A stretch of DNA of 64,000 nucleotides from Latrodectus hesperus (GCA_037975125.1 CM075852.1:1-64000); one strand, 5' to 3'; shown: positions 1-17,209, counted from the stretch's first letter. The notes: a model not told the origin generated them from the letters alone. Made by a program: numbers and translations.

Positions 1-60
1 ACCGAGATAGAACCTGCGTACCCGGATCAAGAACCAAGTTCTTAACCTCTACGCCACCCT
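1..60 (-). repeat. tRNA-derived SINE head (partial, runs off left edge)
   Basis: Read on the minus strand, positions 56-44 give a Pol III A-box-like TGGCGTAGAGGTT and positions 14-4 give a B-box-like GGTTCTATCTC. The spacing is right for a tRNA promoter, but the sequence lacks the pairing of a functional tRNA. The body and tail of the element lie outside the window. A decayed tRNA gene is the alternative. Confidence 0.55.

Positions 61-4070
<4,010 letters not shown>

Positions 4071-4114
<44 letters not shown>
4071..4114. repeat. (AT)n microsatellite, 44 bp
   Basis: Uninterrupted AT dinucleotide run ending at GTAATA. Confidence 0.95.
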
Positions 4115-4117
<3 letters not shown>

Positions 4118-5326
4118 ATATTTAGTTACTTATTTTATAAAACAATTGGGTTGGGAAATACGATGCCAAAGTCATTCTCATTTATAACTTTTTTAAAAGT
4201 AACTAATCAAATTTTTTCAAATATTTTTCAAACAAAATCTGTATTTCATTCAAAATGCATTTAAAACTTTAAGAGTAATGCAAGAAATTTTTAAATAAAA
4301 TCAAGTATGCAATAATTTTAAATAAATGACGTTTCATGTTTCATTTAAATTTAATTTTACCCAAGTATCAGTGTTTGGTTTTCATCGTGTTATTAAGTTA
4401 TAAAATAGAAAAGATTTTTTATTTCACTCTCTATTCTTTTTGAACATTAGAATTAACAACGAATGTAATAAAATACATAAAAATCATACATCTAAAAAGT
4501 GTTTAATGATTTTTCTTTCTATTAGGAAATTCTGACTAGCTTATTGTAAATACATTTAATTCTCTATTATTTAAAATCACGTATCCAATTGTTAGAATTT
4601 CAAGAAATCACATATTTATAAAATGATACACAGAATGAATGCATGCGATTTCGAAGTGTAAATTCAACAAAAATTAGTTAAACATTTACTTTGGAACATC
4701 GATAACATTTATCACAGAACTTAATTACTGTGCACATTCTTTTAAACACCATCACCTTAAATTTCGTCAACAATTACTTTGAAATTTTCAGAAATAATAG
4801 GTTGGTAAAAATGCATTTATGTCAAAAATTTCAAAATAAACTATAACAGATTTAAGTTTCTGTAAAATTTTTCACTGGCTAAATATCGCAAACTATCTAG
4901 TTCTCATATTTTTGATTAAAAATGATTTAATAATTTCATTAAAACCTCTTTTTCAAAAAATTATTCTCATAAAAATTCATTTTTCGATTAAAAATTAGCT
5001 GCAGTTATAGAAAGCTAGGTTAAAAAGAATAGAAAAAAATTCAATTAATCTAATATAATTTTCTTAAAAAATTCATATGCAATTGTTGCTAAAATAGAAA
5101 TATATTGTCATGGTGAAACACGTCATCTTTAACTATCATTTCCCAATGAATCCCTAGATAATGTTTAACAGTACATGAATTCAAAATAAGTCATTGCCAT
5201 CTATAAAATTTTATGATTTATCAAATTTCTGTTTCTTGAGACAGAGTAAATTGCTAGTTTCCTAAATTGCAACACCAAGAAAGACAAGAGATATTACAAC
5301 AAAATTTATTTTGTACATAACATATT
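4115..5326. other. A+T-rich DNA, nothing recognised
   Basis: No supportable gene or repeat. Composition becomes slightly more mixed from about 5.2 kb, where the receptor-like remnant begins. Confidence 0.55.
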
Positions 5327-5398
5327 CATCAAATATCAAATGATGAAATTTGCAGAGACTTTTGTGAAGTTTGCGAATTTCATCATTTGATACTGATG
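5327..5398. repeat. Inverted repeat / long hairpin
   Basis: The left arm, beginning CATCAAATATCAAATGATG, pairs with the right arm ending CATCATTTGATACTGATG, around a TTGTG loop. The stem is about 30 bp with small bulges. It lies at the end of the last open receptor-like segment, where the inverted copy appears to replace the expected coding continuation. Confidence 0.75.
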
Positions 5399-6731
5399 GT
5401 TTTTGTCAAAATCAGTGACCAGACTAGCAGCCATTGTTGAAGATTTTTTCTGCGACACGCATCGGCATTGATTCAAAGTGACTTTGGAGGTGTTCTTAAG
5501 GTACATAGACATAGAATACACAATTGAACACCTGGTCTGCACTTTAGGTTATAAGTTATAGCTCTATCACTTAAAACATCTCGTGTGACAGAATTGCCAC
5601 AAAATTTGATAACAAAATTAAATTCAATAGGTCTCTAATATTTGAAATTAATAGTTTCACAGAAATATAACATCAACAACAAAACATTTACAAGAATTTC
5701 ATTATGGGAGATGACATGAGTTACATATTGCATAAAAGTGTGAAAATAGATTATCCTAACACTCCAAGTAACCTTGGTAAAAAATACAAATTAATTATCT
5801 TGAGGATGGCAATAGCAGACGATATAAGTAGTTTATAACACAAATATGCAAGCAATATAATTAAGTTTAAGTAGAAGAGTATAAAAAATAGCAAATATCT
5901 GGAACAGAGATTTTCAATAAGTACTAGTAACTCCCTCATGCTTTAACTGGGTCCTTTAATGTATCATTGCATTATTCGTAATACCAAAGGACTGCATTGT
6001 CTACACGCAGATAGTTAAGATTACATATGCATAAGTGGTATCCTATTGAAAATTTAACATTTGCTGTAAGTGATAAATTGTAGACTATTTAAAGTATAAC
6101 AGGTTACAATCTGCTGATTCAGTTAATATTTTGCAGCAGCTCAGTCTGTGCACTGTCGTTACCACAATTAAGAAAATTATTGAACAAAATATAATTACAA
6201 TACAATAAATAAAAAAGGCTAAAAAAGTGAATTAAATATAAAGCAAAATATTTTACAGACACTCTAACATTACTAGAAATAATAATGAAAATATATTGCA
6301 CTAAAATTGCTAAATAGGGTATTTCTGAAGACTCAAAGCAAACTTGAATATTAACCCCCAGTTTTATATATAGTAGTTAGATAAAGGAAAGTATTATCTC
6401 ACATGACGTACCATATGAAGATTGCATTAGAAAAAGCGAAAATATATGCAATACACATTGGTACTATATACATAAATAAAACATATACTAATTGTGGTAT
6501 ATTACAATGCATTATTTTATCACATAAAAAAACTGCATTGTCTGTTCGCAGTTTATAATGGTTTGCAATGTTTAGGAAATATAATGCAAAATTAGACATT
6601 AAAAATACTAATTGATAAAGTTTGCGAGGATATTTAATAATGCACAATTGATTGATAATCTGAATCAATTGTGCAATATTAAATATCCTCTCTATATTAA
6701 CATCCCTAATGTGAATAATTATTATTATCAA
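5336..6731 (-). pseudogene. Broken multi-pass receptor-like gene (gustatory-receptor-like?)
   Basis: Four minus-strand open segments follow each other. At 6731-6399 a 110-codon frame contains hydrophobic stretches such as YVLFMYIVPMCIAYIFAF. At 6321-6119 a frame opens directly after a good acceptor (TTTGCTTTGAGTCTTCAG) in phase 2 and begins IPYLAILVQYIFIIISS. At 5939-5751 a segment contains YLLFFILFYLNLIILLAYL. At 5650-5336 two overlapping frames include VIKFCGNSVTRDVLSDRA and QYQMMKFANFTKV. Runs of membrane-type segments plus a hydrophilic late segment resemble arthropod gustatory receptors, which have seven membrane passes. No C-terminal TY...QF motif is visible, the segments do not join cleanly, and two hairpins sit inside them. 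I infer a pseudogene. An unrelated membrane-protein relic, or chance, cannot be excluded. Confidence 0.33.
6626..6690. repeat. Near-perfect 28-bp inverted repeat (hairpin)
   Basis: Arms 6626-6653 and 6663-6690 are reverse complements with a single mismatch, separated by 9 nt (GATAATCTG). The outer ends are GAGGATATTTAAT and ATTAAATATCCTC. It lies inside the first open segment of the receptor-like remnant. It could be a fold-back mutation, a tiny MITE or a miRNA-precursor-like fold. Confidence 0.9.
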
Positions 6732-6833
6732 AATTATAAAAACTAATTGCTAAGCAAATACAATACCTAATAATATTTTATCAAAAAGTGGAGAAATACC
6801 TTACAATGATTTTTACCCTTTACCAAATTGTTC

Positions 6834-7562
6834 TTATGATGAAATCCGTTGCTCAGTTATGGCATTATCCTTACAGAGTTCAGATCCTTTTCCATAGATA
6901 AAGGTGATTATGTTCTTTATCTTATGCAGAAGAGAAGGAGTTTTGATAGCATAGCGGAGAAACGGAGTAAGTTTCTCCGAGTTTTTAGGCGCTTTTAGCT
7001 GCCATTGTCTTGTGAAATCACATTCAAACACGTAATGAACAATGGTCCCAACCTGACCGCATGAACAAGCACTATTTGGAGCGATACCCCTATTGAGGTA
7101 CTCCGGTGTTGGAGTATGTCCAGAAATAAACTGCGCTTCTTTGTAGTCCTTGACTATTAAATCAAGAGAGACAGATGGTTTAAGGCTGTATGTCCATCTA
7201 CATTGTTCTGCCTCATTCCATTCTTGTTGTCAGTAAATGGTTGCGTAATTTAGAAATCAAGTATGATTTGGGCCATTTAATTCAATTTTTTGCGTGTTTG
7301 AGCATGCTTTTGCAGCTTGGTTTGCCAGTGTGTCTGCTCTTTCATTACCAGTATGTCCGGCATGATCCTTGATCCAGTGAAGACAAATTTGCCATCTAAT
7401 GCTAAATGTCCTTAATCGGTTTTGAATGTCCTGAATCAGTGGGCTTCTGTTATATGGATTATATATTCCCAAAAGAGCGGATTGGCTGTCTGATCAAATC
7501 ACTGCCTTTTAAAAATTATTTTCAGCTATATATTTTAATGCTTAATCAATCGCAAAAACCTC
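6834..7562 (-). mobile_element. LINE pol 3' fragment: RNase H and C-terminal zinc-like region
   Basis: Minus-strand translation starts in RNase H at EVFAID (catalytic Glu region). It runs through SDSQSALLGIYNPYN (Asp) to HAGHTGNERADTLANQAAKA (final Asp). It then gives ISGHTPTPEYLNRG and the CSCG...H...C region typical of I/R1/Jockey-type LINE C-termini, ending near 6834. In-frame stops interrupt the start of the domain, for example between AENNF and SDSQ. The copy is 5'-truncated within RNase H. An RNase H domain in a non-LTR element indicates the I superclade; I cannot name the family. Confidence 0.85.
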
Positions 7563-7862
7563 CAGGCAGACCAACATGCGAGGTGACCCACTGGAGGTGG
7601 ATTGGGTGTTGAACTGAAAGTCTTTTCAACAAGAGTAGAATACTTCTACTAATACTGTCACCAATGGATTGCTGATTGAAAGGTTCTGGATCGAGGATCG
7701 AATGTCTGTCAGAATCCATATCTCCGAGATATTATTTTGTGTATTGTTATTTAACAAAGAAAGTCCACTCATGATGGCGATGAATTCTCAGTTTAATTCT
7801 TTCATGAAATGCCTTTGCTTTCAGTTTAATTAACACTGAAAAATAAGAACTACACGAAGAAA
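7561..7862 (-). mobile_element. Second LINE RNase H fragment, different element, frameshifted
   Basis: On the minus strand, KLKAKAFHERIKL is followed by EFIAIMSGLSLLN (Glu motif) and IWILTDIRSSIQ (Asp motif). After a frame change, LLLLKRLSVQHPIHLQWV leads to TSHVGLPG. It stops there, exactly where the neighbouring LINE fragment begins with its own RNase H. Sequence style matches the RNase H at 34.4-35.2 kb more than its neighbour, so two LINE families are involved. Confidence 0.8.
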
Positions 7863-10800
7863 AAAAATTTTTCTTTCCAAATACAGTTTATAAAATATCA
7901 CTAAAATATCACTCTTTCTTATTGAAAATTTCAATGACTTAGTAACCAGATAGTATTATGCAGTTCACTTTAAAATTTGAAACGGTTTGAGCTGTTTATT
8001 CTTGATATTGACTTTTCACGTTCTCACGAAAATGATGAGTAATAACTCCGATTAATATTAAATATCAACAAAAGTATGAGTTTCTGACTTCCTCTTGAAG
8101 TTTTTCAAAAATTTTAAATTATGGTACATTAAAACTTTATTTAAATTTACATTATAGAATTACATGTAAAAACCAGTTTTATGTGCAATACATTAGTTGT
8201 CATAATAACATATATTACAATTATATAAAGTATAATAAAACCAAAAATATATGTAAAAATCTAAGAGACTATTTTTAAAATTTCTGCACACAAAATATTT
8301 ACATCTATATCTTTTTGGTTAATGTAACAAACATTAATTTTTAAAATATACTGTTATGTTCTAATAATGTAATTAAAGATTTTTATGCATAATTTTTCAC
8401 ATAAAATTTGAGATTGCGTAACCAATAAAACAGTTACTTTAAATCCACTTTATATTATTGCATTGAGAAGATTCCATACATAGTAGAGATTATTTACAAG
8501 TCTCACAAGAAACCCGGAAAAATCTGAAGTACTTAATACGATTGCAGTACAAACAAATAGAGTCAACATCACATATATTCTTGAAATTTCAAAATTAGTT
8601 AAGATTTCAAACATATGCTCTTTTAATAAGAAGACGTATGTAACATTGCACAACTACTTAAAATCAGTGACAAAAATCATTTTTCAGAATAATTGCCTCA
8701 ATGAATGGGCCCAAAAATATTTGTGAAAACATTCTTTTCAAAACTAATCCTGTTACAGTTAAATGCATACAGTTTACTTCATTTTAATGTACCTTAAATT
8801 CTTTAAAGAATAAAGTGTATCACTGCTTGTGACGATATATTTTCTTTATAAACTATTTTTCGATACATTTTTCAGCGAAATATCAATTTTATTCCATTTT
8901 TCATAAAGTTCTCGCAAACTCTTCTGGAAAACTGAAATTGGCTTTTGAAAAACTAGTTTTTCTAAATTTTACAAACCTATATTTATATTTTGAATGAAAT
9001 ATTTATTCTGATTTAAATTTAAAATTGTATTTTAAATTCATATATAAATTCTCTCTCTTAGAGAAGAAAAGTTTTGCTAAATGTTAATAGTTTATGGATT
9101 TTAAGCAAAGAAAGCAATATCATAGAAAAAAGTTTCTATTAAAAATATGGATTTTTGGAAACTAAATTGGACAAAAGAAAAGTAAACTAGAAACATTTAT
9201 TTTTATTTAAATATGCATGATTTAATTTATGCCTAATTTCAGTAAATTGGAAAAAAAAATCATTTTAAATTTAAAAATAATAAATGCGTTCTAGTATTCA
9301 TGTTGTTGGATTAAAAATAATATTTATCATTATATATATTATAGCATATAATGTTTATGTCTTTGAAACAAAAAAATTTTGTTTATCTTAATACCGCAAT
9401 ACTTTGGAACTAAATAATTAAACACAAAAGTGTTTATTTTTCTTAAATTGGAGGAAGCTTTGTATAACCATTTTTAGAAGAAATTCAAATTGTTTTTTTG
9501 ACAGATTACGAATTTCTTTACAATAACAATTATTGTATTCATGGTGAATAAAATATGAAGGAATATAATATATTATATAATTTCATGCAAATAAGAACTT
9601 TTTTATATTAATATAGTTAAATTATAAAAATAAATAAGCATCCTCAAGGCCTCTTCTTTTTCTTAAAACGAAGGGAAGAATGAAAACACTTTTAAATCGA
9701 GTGAAAATATTTATTTGAGACCTCATGAAATTCTTCGCAGCAGCTTTTGCCATACTTAAGCTGAGTTAAAGAATATAAATTGATTTAGTACAGTAAAACT
9801 TTTCATTAAGTTTAATTTTATTTTGTTAAGTCTAAATTATGAAATTAAATAATAACATAAAAAATTCTTTTCCCCTTTAACTAAAAGGACTTTTACAAGC
9901 ATACTTTAAATTGAAAATTCCATTTGAAAATTTATGAAATGATTTAGAATTATAGTTATCTTATTCATGATGAATAAAGAAAAATGAATTTAATATAAAT
10001 ATAAAAAATTCATGTAAACAAAAAATATTTTTGATATGGTTAAGTTATAAAACTAAAAAGTTACTCGCAATCACTTTTATTTTGCTTAAATTAAATGGAA
10101 TCTTATGTGAATAATTTTAGGTAAAATTAAAAATTTTGTTTGAAGGATTCCAAAATTTGTTAAAAAAGAAAATGAAATTGTTTTGTTAATAAAAATACTT
10201 CAAACATGCAAAACAGATTTTGTTTTGATAATGCTTACCGATAAAATTAAATAAAGTGTCTTTAAAATTATTTTTTTTATTAAACATAAAAGCAATCTTA
10301 CAAAGAGATGCTTATAGAAAAATGAAATTTCTTTTGGATATATCATGAAAATAATTACTATTACAGTTACCTAATTCATACTGAATATGAAAGGAATTAT
10401 TTTATGATATGAATTAGAACTTTTGAACTGGTAGATAAAAAGAATTTCAATATTTTTTCAAAATATTTTGCTTTTGGATGTTTATTTAAATAGTTAATGC
10501 TTCTCATATAATAAAAACATGTAGATAAATGTAAATTTTAAATAATTTTTATGGAACTTTACTTTGACGTCAAACTAGAACTGTTAAAAATAAAATCTCA
10601 TATTTTTTTTGTATTATTCATTTGTGATTTTGAAATTAAAATAATACACATAAGTAGCTTTTATGTATTTCAAAATGAAATTTTATTTCTCAAATTATCT
10701 GTTTTATCGAATAATAATTATAGCCATAAATGAGAGAGAAATAGTTTTGTCTTATAGATACCAAAAAGGGACAAAAACTGTTCTTGTGTAAAGAATGTTG

Positions 10801-12004
10801 TATTAAAGAAAATATGAAATATTTTGGGAATATTCATGTTTCATATATATTTCTCAATTCTTCAGTTTTTTTAATTATTTTATTTCAAGTCTTACTTATT
10901 TTTTCTGAGTCATACATTGCTGACTAACTGAAATAGGTAACATAATTAAGGAAAGCAAATAAAATTCATTGCATTTAAATGGTAAAGATTTAAGGTACCC
11001 GCCTATGTTCGAGGTAACCTTTTCTTAAAATTTAATTCTCTTTCATCTTGTAATCCTGTTTATAATAAATTATGTTGTAAGAATAATAATTACTTAATGT
11101 TAATTGCATACATCAAATTATTTTATGAAATCTTTTATGTTAACTAACGGCTAACATTCTACATCAATCTTAATTTAATTTTAGCATCAAACTTGTGACA
11201 ATGTTCTTTGAAATGAGCAAAATCTAAGAAAGATATTTAGTCATAGAGAAGATATCGTAAAAATATAAAGCAATATGGATTTTTTGAAAACTTTTTCTGT
11301 ACATTCCCTTTAAAAATTACTATAAACGCAAAAATTCTTCGTATATATACATTCAAAATTCACCTTCACTTCATAGTATAGCACTTATAATAGGGGCCCA
11401 AGTTGCATACAAGTATCTATATAACTTGAGATTTAATGGATTGAAGATTTTGTGAAAATCAAAGTTAAAAGAAAATTGCTTGTAAGAGTGATAGAGTCTG
11501 GCTTATGATAATGACTATGTTACCAGTTCTTACTGAATATATAAGACAAATAACGATCTTATAATAATGGCAAACAATCAGCACATTATATAAAAGCATG
11601 TAAATTTGAAGAAGAAAATACCACTTTTCTGTAATACCCCTTACTTCAAAACTTCCGGTTTGAAAATGAAAATTTCTGTTAATTTTTTATGTGATTCATT
11701 TTAAAATTCCTTAAGCTTAGTTTCAGTTTGACATACAATAAATCGAAATTATTTTTTGGAACCTGGAAACATTTGTGCATTAAATTCACAAATAAAAAAT
11801 GATGTAGTCGAAAATCAACTTTTTATCGTAATATGATACCTTTAAGAAAAAATGATTAAATTTGCCAAAAATTGGATGACTTTAAAGTGTGATTCAAAAA
11901 TGATTAAATTGCAAAAATTTGAATGACAAGAAAATTGAAATCCTGATAGAATCGAAATAGTTAAAAATAGGTAACTTATTCCATATTCAACAAGAACAAA
12001 ACTT
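7863..12004. other. A+T-rich DNA, nothing recognised
   Basis: About 4 kb with frequent stops, no domain-like translation and no TE end that I recognise. A small inverted motif near 10994-11023 (AAGGTACC...GGTAACCTT) is too short to interpret. Confidence 0.55.
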
Positions 12005-12060
12005 CAATACTAATTGCTAGGGTGGGATGGCCGTTTTGAACCCATGACCAAATCCTTTTA
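12005..12060 (-). repeat. Possible degenerate SINE / tRNA-like fragment
   Basis: The minus strand carries GGTCATGGGTTCAAAACGG, a B-box-like core (12042-12032), followed by GGCCATCCCACC, as in tRNA-derived SINEs. No convincing A box is visible. Local G+C is above that of the flanks. Confidence 0.35.
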
Positions 12061-12599
12061 ATTGGAGAAATATCTAAAGACCGAATAAGTCTTCTGTATC
12101 ACGGAGGATCAAATTATGACGTTTTCTTTAGAAAAAATAAGGAAAGGACGCGTCGAGCTTTTGCACTACGCAAAATAAATATTTTGATGACGGATTTTGA
12201 GTCTTAGAGCTTGAATATAAGAGATAACCATTGGCCTTAAAATGTCCGAAATTGCAGTTTAAATAATCGTCAATTTCAGATTTGATTGTGTACAATTAAA
12301 TATAATTAACATATTGGAACTTTGACTTTTCAAAGACATTTCAGACTAAAAAACACAAAACACAAACACATCGAAATAATGATAAATATTTGCATATTCC
12401 AAACTTTTATTCTTTTCACATGACTTTGGAATTCATAATTCATTCCTACCTTGCGTTGTATTTCTAATAACTTGCAGAGTATTTACCTTATCTTACAACT
12501 TACCATATTTTGCATATGAAATGCTATTGGTGTTTCATATTATTACTAAAACATTCCAAATTATTTATTTTTCGAATCACCTGCTTAGAAAATACTTAC

Positions 12600-12642
12600 G
12601 TAACTTTGTCCCTTCTTTTAAAAAATCATTGAAGTAGTCCAT
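12600..12642 (-). CDS. Candidate first coding exon (weak)
   Basis: A minus-strand ATG in strong context (TCAAATGG) at 12642-12640 opens MDYFNDFLKEGTKL. It runs into a consensus donor, TTAC|GTAAGTATT, at 12600/12599. Codon content is less A+T-biased than the flanks. I found no sure downstream exon, although several donor-like strings occur on the same strand at 12.44-12.53 kb. Product unknown; it could be chance. Confidence 0.25.
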
Positions 12643-14228
12643 TTGATGAATTCATAAAGCAAATTATTACATCAAAATTTGTCAATGATCATGTTATACA
12701 CAGAATTTACTTTTTTCACATAGATTTTGTAATTTTTGATGGAAAAATATAAACTCTGAATTTCAGGCGAAAATCAAATATTTTATACCAAAGTATTTAT
12801 ATGTGAGGAATAAAATAGTTCCTATGCTTACCTAAATAAATATCAGATTTATTTAAATATAATAAACCAGCGAGTGGAAAACATTATTCTTTAGAAAGAA
12901 ATACATTGAAATGATTTGTGAAAATATTATTGCAGCAGATATTATTTAAAAAAAATAAATCTTTATTGAAATGCAAATTAACTATACTGTGAAAAATAAC
13001 TATGCAAAATTAACATTTCTGGCATATACATTAAGAAATATAGAAATTTATAAGTATGAACAATTAAGACTAAAATTTGCATTTGTTATCAGGAGGAATT
13101 GTTATAAGTTATTCGAATTTGTTCCTCATAGTGTAAGTAAGGCCAAACGAGCGATTACCAATTTAATCCAATTTAATACGAAAACATAATATTCTATGCA
13201 AAAATATTAAATTTTTGTGAAAATAGTGTCACTAAATACGAAAAGATATTCTGAGTTTACTTAAACACAATTTGATAAACACAATATATAGTATTTATTT
13301 CTAGATGTATAGTATTTATTTTAGTTATTTATCAAAATGTTAGAACGTCGAAAACTTCACAAAATAAATCAACCTAATTTGACCACAACGTTAAATATTC
13401 CATACAAAAATATTCAATACATGAAAGATAGCAGTGCTAGTAGAATAAAAATATTTTTAAAATAAAATAAAAATGTAAAATTTATATTTTGAAGTACAGG
13501 CTACAAAAAGACACTATAGCTTAAGGGTCTTCCCTCTTCGATGTACTCCGGTTCTCAAAAATCCATTTTACCCTCGTGAATATATAACAGGGTAAGATAA
13601 ATAAATATATATTTCATTTACTTTTCTTCTCGAATGGCATCGATTGGGAATAAAGAACAAAATCTCCTTCGTCATTCGAGAATCACATTCTTGTTTTTGG
13701 AAAAAAGCTCTCTTAAGAGATCGATCATTTAGTAGTTTAAACCATCATGAGGTAGACACGGGATAGTTTTGTGTTTGCAGAAATTTATTGTTTTGAATTG
13801 CAAACATTATACAGTTTTCAAAAAGCTCTCTTTTGACTCTTGAACAAACAATATACAATGTTTAAACTAAGTTCGTTTTATTTAGATTACGATTTTCAAG
13901 AAGATTTTTAAAAATTATCAGAGACATTCCTGGTAAAAATCTTAAATTGTAACTTCCAACTCTTAATCAAATGGTTTTAATGCGGTATTCATAATTTATG
14001 TTTCGATGCGAAAATATTTTTATAAGTAAAATTGAATAAATAAATTGAAATTATTCTACTGAGTCACTTTACATCCAAAATTGATCTAATAAATTAAAAC
14101 GCAAGAATACGCTCAATATTATTTATTAAAAAAAATCTAATAACCAAAAAAATACATTTGCATAATTTCTGTAAAAATTTGAAAGAATGGATTATTAAAA
14201 TAAAAATTAATAATGTATTTTTTTGATT
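12643..14228. other. A+T-rich DNA, no supported gene
   Basis: A 72-codon plus-strand open frame at 12971-13189 shows no family resemblance. A more mixed patch at 13.5-13.7 kb contains CTCGAATG and CATTCGAG in opposite orientation about 55 bp apart, which may be an old MITE trace. Confidence 0.5.
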
Positions 14229-14385
<157 letters not shown>

Positions 14386-15064
14386 CACCAAAATTCTATG
14401 CCAACTTCTTGATTCAGAAAAGAAGAAACCTGGCCGAAGACTTCTAAGCTTCCAGTACCACAAAGTCACATTTCGCAGAAAAATTTCTATTTGATGGTAC
14501 ATTTGGAAACAAAAACAGTTTAGTGGCAATGGTCGATCTCAATATTTTACAAGTTATATATAAAGAAATTTTTTCATTTATTTATAGCTCAACTTTAATT
14601 ATTAAAAAATGTGGTTTGGTAAAATATCGTAATTTGAATTTCATTAACTATAAAGAATGCTTTCATTGGTTCGTATCACATTTTTAAAATTTAATAATTA
14701 ATTTGTCACATTGAACAATGTAATTAATTTTTTTTTACTGTTTTCCTCAAAAATTTTATTTATACTGATTTTGCGCTTATCTTCAATATAAACGTATATC
14801 TAAATATTAGAGAATACACTAAAATGTAGGCTATGTTTTAAAACTTTCAATATATAGTTTATCTTAAAGGTGTTTATAAATTCAACGAAAATTGTATTTC
14901 ATTTTATAATCTTAACAAAAATGATGCAGTTATTTTTGAACGGTATTCAATTAATATTACAAAATGTTATTCATAAATTTCTTTGAATATAAAACAGTTT
15001 CAAAAACAAAAATGTTATATTTCCTTGAAGAATGCAATTAAGTATCCAATTATTAATTTTATGT

Positions 15065-15067
<3 letters not shown>

Positions 15068-15135
<68 letters not shown>
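15068..15135. repeat. (AT)n microsatellite, 68 bp
   Basis: Uninterrupted AT run between ATGTTAC and AATTGT. Confidence 0.95.
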
Positions 15136-15138
<3 letters not shown>

Positions 15139-17209
15139 GTAATGACATAAACATAAATAAAAATTTATCTAATCTTAATATGCGTTGTAAATTCTTGAAG
15201 GGGTAATATAATAATATAGATTCTATACTCTGAATAATAAAGAGAAAGCGGAGACATTACGAGACATTACTTTGTTTATAACTCTAATTATGAACAAAGT
15301 AATGAAATAAATCTTCGTAATCGAGATAGCATAATTGAAATAGTTATTCTTATAAAGAATTCCATTATATCTTATTAATCGTTTCCTTAATTGCTAGTTA
15401 TTTATATGTGTGTATCTGAAATAACTTACCATTGGAAACAAGATTGAGGTAAAACTCAACTAGTATGTTGCAAACTGAGAGAATTGCATTCCTTATTAAT
15501 GAAATAACTGAATTGATAACAAAATATATTTGTGCATGCTTATCTATTTAGATATCTTTAGATTTATATTTTGCTAAATTTATTAATTAATTAAAAAATG
15601 CATGAATGTTATATTACTATTTTTTAAATTTTTAATGCATAATTTCTATATTTTTACTTATATATTAGCTTTAAGGCAAAACTATATCGTATTTTGAATT
15701 ATCATATATATATTAAGATTATTTTACTTTGCATAGAAGGCGATAAGTGACTTAATATATGACATTTAATAAAGAAAATTTGAACACATTTTTAAAAAGT
15801 AAAATTTTATATTTTGAAATCTATTTAACATTTTCTAACTAAAATAACTGCATATTGTTATATGTGAATACACTTTTGTTCATGAATTTGAGAATGTATT
15901 AATTTATCAAAGATGTTTCTATTTATTAAAATTTTATAACTCTCCATACTGTTCAAATAATCTGTCAAAACTAAAACAACCATCACATGAAATGTCCATT
16001 ACAAGGAATGTGATGTTACTTTGGAAATAAATTCATTGATATTTATGTCTTTTACGATTCTTAATATACCATACGAGATATGTTTTTGATTAATTTTATT
16101 TCCTTTTTTTAATCATTGATCGTAATAAAATATCAATTTCAGTTACTACAAAAACAAAAATTATTACTTGTGTATTTTAATTCAATGAATAATAAAATAG
16201 TAATAATAATTTTCCCTGGATTTTCAATACAGCAATTCTGGCCGTAGAGCATTTATATAAATGCAAATGATTAAGTCTCAAGTGGAACTTTTTCTTATTT
16301 GCGCATTTATAAGTAATTAAAAATGAATTTGATGTTTTTGAACTAAATTTGCCATTAGTTTCAGTTGAGAAACTGAATTTCTACTGTAAAGCATTTTAAT
16401 GTAATTTTAATGTTTAAACAATGTATAGGAAAGGGAAGAATCTTAAAATGACATGGATTGAAAGAGCAATAAATTGTTGAATGAAAGAGAGCAATAATTA
16501 CAAAAAATGTGTTTCCTCATTAACTTACTGAAAAACAACTTCAAAACTCAATGCAAGGAAAAAGGATTTTGGTTTCTATAAATTCTTGGATGCAATAACC
16601 ATAGTTTTGGATCAATGAAAAAGATAATGATTTGCCATAGCTGGCTCAAAATTTCCATCACTTGCATTTGTATAACTTTAAATATTCGATAGTTAATTTA
16701 TAATCTTATAATGATTCTATGAATCCATGAATTAAGAATTAAACCATCACCGTAGCATTATGTTTGCAGCTTGAATATTATTTGCATTACATTCAGACGA
16801 GATAAGTTATTAGTAATAAATATGTATTTGGTTGTGATTTCAAGTTTTTTAAAGACAAAAGTCTCACTTGTTCAAAATCAAGATAATTCTATAGCTTTTA
16901 ATAACTGTTTATAGATAAATTAAAATCAAAATGCAGTTTAGAAAGGTAACTGCAAAGAAGTAAATTTGCTACTGTATTGTAATAACGCTTGGAATGATAT
17001 TTATGACCGAATAAACAACCCATTTACTTGAAAGCTGTTACATTAATGGTGGGATTATGTTACACGGATTCGTCTCTCTGTTTTACTTTTTACAGTATTT
17101 CAAGACTCATTGATTCAGTTATCGCTGTTTTCTTCTTATGCTGTGTATGGAGTGGCTAAATTTTAAATACACTTACAATAAGCTATTAAAACATTATTTT
17201 TCCTTTTAG
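15136..17209. other. A+T-rich DNA, nothing recognised
   Basis: No domain or TE signature. A strong acceptor-like tract ending in TTTTTACAG near 17093 has no matching donor nearby. Confidence 0.5.
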
